From Archaeoglobus sp. JdFR-37 (GTDB lineage Archaea; Halobacteriota; Archaeoglobi; Archaeoglobales; Archaeoglobaceae), in contig MTMY01000001.1 in the NCBI GenBank assembly GCA_002010215.1, positions 1-52,401 of the forward strand: a stretch of 52,401 nucleotides of DNA. Direction: 5' to 3'. Positions within the stretch are counted from its first letter, which is position 1. Every line of letters starts with the position of its first letter. The notes under the pieces were generated by a model. It ran no database searches, had not been told where the DNA came from, and worked only from the letters and a program-made list of their open reading frames with translations. Positions 50,409-52,401 of this stretch are shown one piece after another. The position numbers and the translations under genes are program-made.

Positions 50409-51049
50409 GGGTCTTCAACTCCAGCTTTCTCGAAAGCCCTTCTCCTCCTTATGCATGATTCGCATTTCCAGCACGGCTCCTCTCCACCACCATAACAGCT
50501 CCAAGTGTACTGGAATGGGACTCCAAGACTGCTTCCGAGTTTGATGATCTCTACTTTATCCTTCTCCACCAGTGGAGCATACAGCTTTACATTACCCATG
50601 GTTGAGAGCTGCAGAGCTGCGTTCATCCTCTCAACGAACTCCTTGCTGTTGTCGGGGAATGTCTCAGCTTCTTCTGCATTGAATCCCACAACAACATCTG
50701 CACCTAATGCCTCTGCAAAGCTTGCTGCAATTGCAATTAAGACCATGTTCCTGTTCGGTACCCATACTGCTTTTGCAGTCTCCTCTCCAAGCTCCTCCTC
50801 TTTCACTTCGGGAAATGAGCCTGAGGAGAGGCCGCCCATGTTTTCAAGCCAATCAAGATGTATAACCTTATGCTCTATCCCGTAATGTTGGCAGAATTTT
50901 GACGCCAGTTCAACCTCCCTCTCCCCAGAAGGCTGACCGTAAACGAAAGTTAAGGCAAGGACAACTTCCCCCTCTTCATGAACCTTGGCGGTTGCCACGG
51001 ATGAATCCAGGCCGCCACTCAGCACTGCAACGTATTTCACAGACTTCAT
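50393..51049 (-). CDS. queC: 7-cyano-7-deazaguanine synthase (QueC)
   Basis: 218 residues. The PP-loop LSGGLDSSVA near residue 10 binds ATP; the C-terminal zinc site CYGGGEEPCWKCESC-IRRRRAF is diagnostic. It converts carboxydeazaguanine to preQ0. It is the first gene of the queC-queE-queD operon. Confidence 0.94.
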   Translation of the reverse strand: MKSVKYVAVLSGGLDSSVATAKVHEEGEVVLALTFVYGQPSGEREVELASKFCQHYGIEHKVIHLDWLENMGGLSSGSFPEVKEEELGEETAKAVWVPNRNMVLIAIAASFAEALGADVVVGFNAEEAETFPDNSKEFVERMNAALQLSTMGNVKLYAPLVEKDKVEIIKLGSSLGVPFQYTWSCYGGGEEPCWKCESCIRRRRAFEKAGVEDPWRRR

Positions 51050-51144
51050 GATTCTCCCTCCGTCTTTATACTCTTATCTGACTGAACACCCAGTCCTCCA
51101 CTACCCTCCACAACCAATTTAAAAAGAATTCTGTAGCAACTGAC

Positions 51145-52212
51145 GTGCTCTACATAGTGTTTCTAACAGCAAGGTGCAATCTGAAATGCACCTACTGTGG
51201 AGGGAGCATTGAAGAGTCTATAATGCCTCCTGAAATCACCTACAGGCTGGATGAACTTGTAGAGTTTATTTCGCAAGATTCGTCGCCTTCAATAGCATTC
51301 TACGGTGGTGAACCACTTCTGAGAGCAGATTTGATGATGAAGATTATGGATAGTGTTGAAGCTGAGCACTTCATACTTCAGACTAACGGGCTTCTGCTTC
51401 ACAAGGTAGATGTGAACTATCTGAGGAAGTTCTCTACAATCCTAGTCTCAATTGATGGCAGACAGGAGGTTACTGATCATTACAGAGGCGGCGTGTATGA
51501 TAGAGTTATCAGGAACGTAAGGTGGGTGAGAAAGGTTGGTTATGAAGGAGAGCTCATAGCCAGAATGGTTGCCACCGAGAAGACTGATATATATTCAGAT
51601 GTTCTCCACTTGCTATCCATTCCCCAGTTCAGTCATGTCCACTGGCAGATAGATGCAGTGTGGAGTCCTGACAGTTTGTGGAGAGATTTCACCGCATGGG
51701 TTAAGAAGTACAATTCCGGGATTTCCAGACTTGCCTCATATTTTATCTCCAGATTAAAGGAAGGAGAAGTTCTTGGGATTGTGCCGTTTCTGGGGGTTCT
51801 CAAAGCTATACTCTTTCAGGAGAACATGAAACCACCATGTGGGAGCGGGATCGATTCATTTGCCATAACCACGGATGGAAGAATTGTTGCATGCCCGGTT
51901 TGTGCAGATATGCCCTGGAACCAGTGTGGTGATATAGCTACCCATTACCGGAAACTGATGAAAGTATATATGGTTGAGCCTTGCTTGAGCTGTGAATACA
52001 GCTTTGCGTGTGGTGGGAGGTGTCTGTTTTTCAACCGCGAGAGATTGTGGGGCGATGAAGGTTTCCGGCTTGTATGCAGCACCGCTAGGCATCTGATTGA
52101 GGAAATGATGGAACTCACCCCAGAGATTCTGAAACTTTCTGAGCAAGGAATGGTTGAACTCAATGAATTCTATTATCCTAAGTTTAACAATACCACTGAG
52201 ATTATACCTTAA
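51145..52212 (+). CDS. Radical SAM protein of AF0577 type, putative peptide-modifying
   Basis: 355 residues. The cluster motif C11-N-L-K-C15-T-Y-C18 lies at the very N-terminus, followed by FYGGEPLL. The C-terminal half has many Cys (PPCGSG, ACPVCADMPWNQCG, PCLSCEYSFACGGRCLF), a SPASM-like auxiliary-cluster region. The overall build matches the AF0577-type family (TIGR04084) predicted to modify peptides. The GTG start lies about 27 nt after TATA-like TTTAAAAAG, so it is probably leaderless. It is divergent from queC. No substrate gene is obvious next to it. Confidence 0.8.
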   Translation: MLYIVFLTARCNLKCTYCGGSIEESIMPPEITYRLDELVEFISQDSSPSIAFYGGEPLLRADLMMKIMDSVEAEHFILQTNGLLLHKVDVNYLRKFSTILVSIDGRQEVTDHYRGGVYDRVIRNVRWVRKVGYEGELIARMVATEKTDIYSDVLHLLSIPQFSHVHWQIDAVWSPDSLWRDFTAWVKKYNSGISRLASYFISRLKEGEVLGIVPFLGVLKAILFQENMKPPCGSGIDSFAITTDGRIVACPVCADMPWNQCGDIATHYRKLMKVYMVEPCLSCEYSFACGGRCLFFNRERLWGDEGFRLVCSTARHLIEEMMELTPEILKLSEQGMVELNEFYYPKFNNTTEIIP

Positions 52213-52401
52213 TGATACTTTTACTTGTCCTGTAGGAATTCCATTCTGTAATTCAGACCTAATACACCAACTTACGGCGTATTATAAGTATGTGTGATTG
52301 TCGCTCATCTTTTTATTCGAGAAAATTATTATACAAGTCCTTAATTTTCACCTCCTTGTTTTGAGGAACAGAGTGTTCCCAGTTTTATCTCACAGTTGTG
52401 C

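Noticed and set aside
52289-52363. Short plus-strand frame starting MCDCRSS after the radical SAM gene, considered as its peptide substrate
   Set aside because: A TATA-like sequence lies only about 10 nt upstream, there is no ribosome site, and the rest of the peptide is low complexity.
52345-52401. Open frame on the minus strand entering from the right edge, ending HNCEIKLGTLCSSKQGGEN, and a GGAGGTG just beyond it
   Set aside because: Only 18 codons are visible and the downstream GTG frame stops after 12 codons, so no gene can be supported from this window.

Overview
The window looks like the chromosome of a thermophilic euryarchaeon of the order Archaeoglobales. The host genes that point there are a UroD-type methyltransferase / corrinoid protein / 2Fe-2S activator / MtrH-like operon (the gene set of archaeal methoxydotrophy, mto), an archaeal methylmalonyl-CoA mutase operon, F420 biosynthesis (cofC), Pth2, Hef helicase-nuclease, archaeosine-precursor genes queCED, an AF0577-type radical SAM protein, and two Lrp-TRASH metal regulators. 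Promoters are archaeal (TATA boxes about 25-30 nt before the start, several apparently leaderless genes). No species is claimed.

Layout. 1-7.6 kb: a truncated Lrp-like regulator, a four-gene methyl-transfer operon, and an ABC importer whose binding protein appears circularly permuted. 7.7-14.3 kb, minus strand: DUF302 protein, a six-gene methylmalonyl-CoA mutase operon (large and small subunits, MeaB chaperone, adenosyltransferase, small HTH protein, nitrilase-family hydrolase) and an acyl-CoA dehydrogenase. 14.4-16.9 kb: cofC, a small conserved gene, pth2, purM. 17.0-20.3 kb: a copper locus with a 21-residue Cys-rich microprotein, an Lrp-TRASH regulator and a CopA-type ATPase. 20.4-24.2 kb: a MacB/LolCDE-like ABC system with a CARDB-like ectodomain partner and a membrane HExxH protein. 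24.2-29.8 kb: hef, a Cys4 small protein, a TatD-related hydrolase, a subtilase and a broken matrixin-like protease.

29,985-46,208 is an integrated element of about 16.2 kb, bounded by an 18-bp direct repeat matching the 3' end of an intact tRNA-Gln(UUG) gene. It starts with a tyrosine integrase. The next genes are, in order, a small basic membrane protein, a four-TM protein, a glycosylated spike-like protein with C-terminal coiled coil and membrane anchor, a multi-TM protein, a small soluble protein, and a P-loop ATPase. This is the order and topology of the conserved pleolipovirus block (VP3, VP4 spike, ORF6, ORF7, VP8). Toxin-antitoxin-like pairs follow, then a minus-strand cargo operon of membrane proteins with a HEPN-like protein, then a divergent wHTH / ribbon-helix-helix switch with a periodic operator, a chain of overlapping tiny genes with zinc-finger proteins, and a large HUH rolling-circle Rep. 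I read it as a pleolipovirus-like provirus in a non-halophilic thermophile, the most interesting content of the window.

46.3-52.4 kb returns to host genes: an AzgA-type purine permease, an unannotated-looking C/D box sRNA, a nicotinamidase, a second Lrp-TRASH regulator, the queC-queE-queD operon and a peptide-modifying-type radical SAM gene.
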